NCBI GenBank assembly: GCA_903923345.1 | Contig: CAIXXI010000406.1 | Span: forward strand, 1 to 7,150 | From: an uncultured Burkholderiales bacterium | GTDB lineage: Bacteria > Pseudomonadota > Gammaproteobacteria > Burkholderiales > Burkholderiaceae_E | Length of the DNA: 7,150 nucleotides | Direction of reading: 5' to 3' | In this document: positions 5,719-7,150 of the stretch, in pieces | Layout of the letters: each line of letters opens with the position of its first letter | How positions within the stretch are numbered: the stretch's first letter is position 1 | The notes under the pieces: generated by a model | The model's input: only the letters and a program-made list of their open reading frames with translations | Told to the model about the DNA's origin: nothing | Database searches by the model: none | Made by a program: the position numbers and the translations under genes

Positions 5719-7150
5719 ATGAGCACCGACCGCACCCAAACGCAGACTGAATCGGCTGAAGGTCAGCCCGAGCTCGACGAGAACCATGTGATCGCGGAAC
5801 GGCGTGCCAAGTTGGCCCGAATCCGTGAAGCCGGCATTGCCTTCCCGAATGACTTCGTGCCGGCTGATCGTGCGGGCGACCTGCTCCAGGTCCACCAGCA
5901 GAACACCCGCGAGATGCTTGAAGCCAGCCCGATCAGTGTTTCGCTGGCGGGGCGGATGATGCTCAAGCGCGTCCAGGGCAAAGCCAGCTTTGCAACGATT
6001 CAGGATGCCAGCGGCCGGATACAGCTCTGGATCAATGACGAAGGTGTCGGCAGTGAAGCGCACGAGGCCTTCAAGCACTGGGACCTCGGCGATATCGTCG
6101 CGGCACAGGGTGTGCTCTTTCGTACGATGAAGGGCGAGCTCTCGGTGCGAGTCTCAGGGCTGCGGATGCTGGCCAAGTCGCTGCGTCCGATGCCTGACAA
6201 ATTCCATGGACTGGCCGATCAGGAACAGCGCTATCGGCAGCGGTATGTGGACCTCATCGCGAATGAAGACGCGCGAAGAACCTTCGCGGCTCGCAGCACG
6301 GCGATTTCAGCCATGCGCCAGCACATGACCGCGCAGGGCTTTCTCGAAGTCGAGACCCCGATGCTCCAGCCGATTCCCGGCGGGGCCGCTGCCAAGCCTT
6401 TCATCACGCATCACAATGCGCTCGACCAGCAGATGTTCCTGCGCATTGCGCCCGAGCTCTACCTCAAGCGCCTGGTCGTCGGCGGCTTCGAGCGGGTCTT
6501 CGAGATCAACCGCAATTTCCGCAACGAAGGCATCAGCCCGCGGCACAACCCTGAATTCACCATGATGGAGTTCTATGCGGCCTATGCGGACTACCGCTGG
6601 GTCATGGACTTCACCGAAGACGTCCTGCGCGCCGCCGCGCGGGCAGCCTGCGGCACGACCCTGCTCACCTATCAGGGCCGCGAACTCGATCTGGGGGCGC
6701 CCTTCGCCCGACTGAGCATCACCGAGGCGATCTGCACGCACACCCCGTCCTATGACCCCGCGTTGCTCGGCGATGCCGGATGGCTTCGAACCGAACTCAG
6801 CCGACTCGGTGTGAATGTCAATGACCCGCGTCATCGACATGCCGGTGTCGGTGCGCTGCAATTGGCCCTGTTCGAGGAAACCGCTGAATCCGCGCTTTGG
6901 AATCCCACCTTCATCGTCGACTATCCGGTCGAGGTTTCTCCGCTGGCCCGTGAATCCGATTCCCGCCCGGGCATCACCGAACGCTTCGAGCTCTTCATCA
7001 CTGGCCGGGAAATTGCCAACGGGTTTTCCGAGCTCAACGACCCGGAAGACCAGGCAGCTCGGTTTCGCAGTCAGGTGCAGGCCAAGGAAGCCGGCGATGA
7101 CGAAGCGATGTACTACGACGCAGACTATGTCCGCGCACTGGAATACGGCA
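5719..7150 (+). CDS. lysS: Lysyl-tRNA synthetase, class II (3' end missing)
   Basis: LysRS attaches lysine to tRNA-Lys in the cytoplasm. I translated 477 open codons with no stop; E. coli LysS has 505, and the window ends at YVRALEYG, so some 30-40 C-terminal residues, including class II motif 3 (GLGIGIDR-type), lie outside. Layout: a charged N-terminal helix (about 20-40), an OB-fold anticodon-binding domain (about 60-150, from SLAGRMMLKR), then the catalytic core with motif 1 (GFLEVETPML, from 207), PGGAAAKPF (220-228), motif 2 FRNEGISPRHNPEF (267-280) and GREIANGFSEL (429-439). Similarity to E. coli LysS is very high in the core. The start is set at the second of two adjacent ATGs by ribosome-site spacing, giving MSTDRT; the alternative at 5716 adds one Met. 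It follows prfB without a gap and is probably co-transcribed from the promoter before prfB. Confidence 0.97.
   Translation, partial: MSTDRTQTQTESAEGQPELDENHVIAERRAKLARIREAGIAFPNDFVPADRAGDLLQVHQQNTREMLEASPISVSLAGRMMLKRVQGKASFATIQDASGRIQLWINDEGVGSEAHEAFKHWDLGDIVAAQGVLFRTMKGELSVRVSGLRMLAKSLRPMPDKFHGLADQEQRYRQRYVDLIANEDARRTFAARSTAISAMRQHMTAQGFLEVETPMLQPIPGGAAAKPFITHHNALDQQMFLRIAPELYLKRLVVGGFERVFEINRNFRNEGISPRHNPEFTMMEFYAAYADYRWVMDFTEDVLRAAARAACGTTLLTYQGRELDLGAPFARLSITEAICTHTPSYDPALLGDAGWLRTELSRLGVNVNDPRHRHAGVGALQLALFEETAESALWNPTFIVDYPVEVSPLARESDSRPGITERFELFITGREIANGFSELNDPEDQAARFRSQVQAKEAGDDEAMYYDADYVRALEYG

Noticed and set aside
5593..6861. Minus-strand open frames opposite the end of prfB and lysS (longest 184 codons)
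   Set aside because: They are antisense to strongly conserved RF2 and LysRS sequence and show no recognisable protein features.

Overview
The window is ordinary-looking chromosomal core DNA from a GC-rich Gram-negative bacterium. The gene set and order (Lol lipoprotein exporter genes divergent from an RpfE-type gene, then recJ, prfB and lysS) fits Gammaproteobacteria of the Xanthomonadales type. A betaproteobacterium with the same block cannot be excluded from sequence alone. No mobile element, CRISPR array, tRNA or rRNA gene was seen.

Layout. On the minus strand, positions 1558 to 1 hold lolC (LolC/LolE family permease, GTG start) and the first 103 codons of lolD (ATPase), overlapping by 8 bases; lolD runs off the left edge. 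A 189-base divergent intergenic region (1559-1747) separates them from a plus-strand run. This short region is the least ordinary non-coding part of the window. It holds two perfect 9-bp inverted repeats, a cluster of TGTGCC half-sites and a -10-like box facing the next gene. The plus-strand run is rpfE-like (1748-2812), recJ (2809-4530, ATGA overlap), an 81-base gap with a promoter-like TACAAT box, prfB (4612-5716) and lysS (from 5719, cut by the right edge about 30-40 codons short of its end).

The clearest special mechanism is in prfB. Its reading frame is interrupted by an in-frame UGA at codon 28, inside a well-conserved programmed +1 frameshift site (Shine-Dalgarno-like GGAGG, spacer TAT, then CTT TGA C). 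Release factor 2 is therefore made only when a ribosome shifts frame, which lets RF2 control its own level. This is a known system, not a new one.

How the genes relate. LolC and LolD are partners in moving lipoproteins off the inner membrane. RecJ (single-strand DNA exonuclease), RF2 (translation termination) and LysRS (tRNA charging) are housekeeping functions. The RpfE-type protein is widely kept next to recJ but has no established biochemical role. In Xanthomonas, a comparable rpfE-recJ-prfB-lysS block lies beside the rpf quorum-sensing genes, so the DNA to the right of this window is worth inspecting. I found no convincing wholly undescribed system; the best candidates for something new are the intergenic inverted repeats and the unexplained RpfE-type protein.
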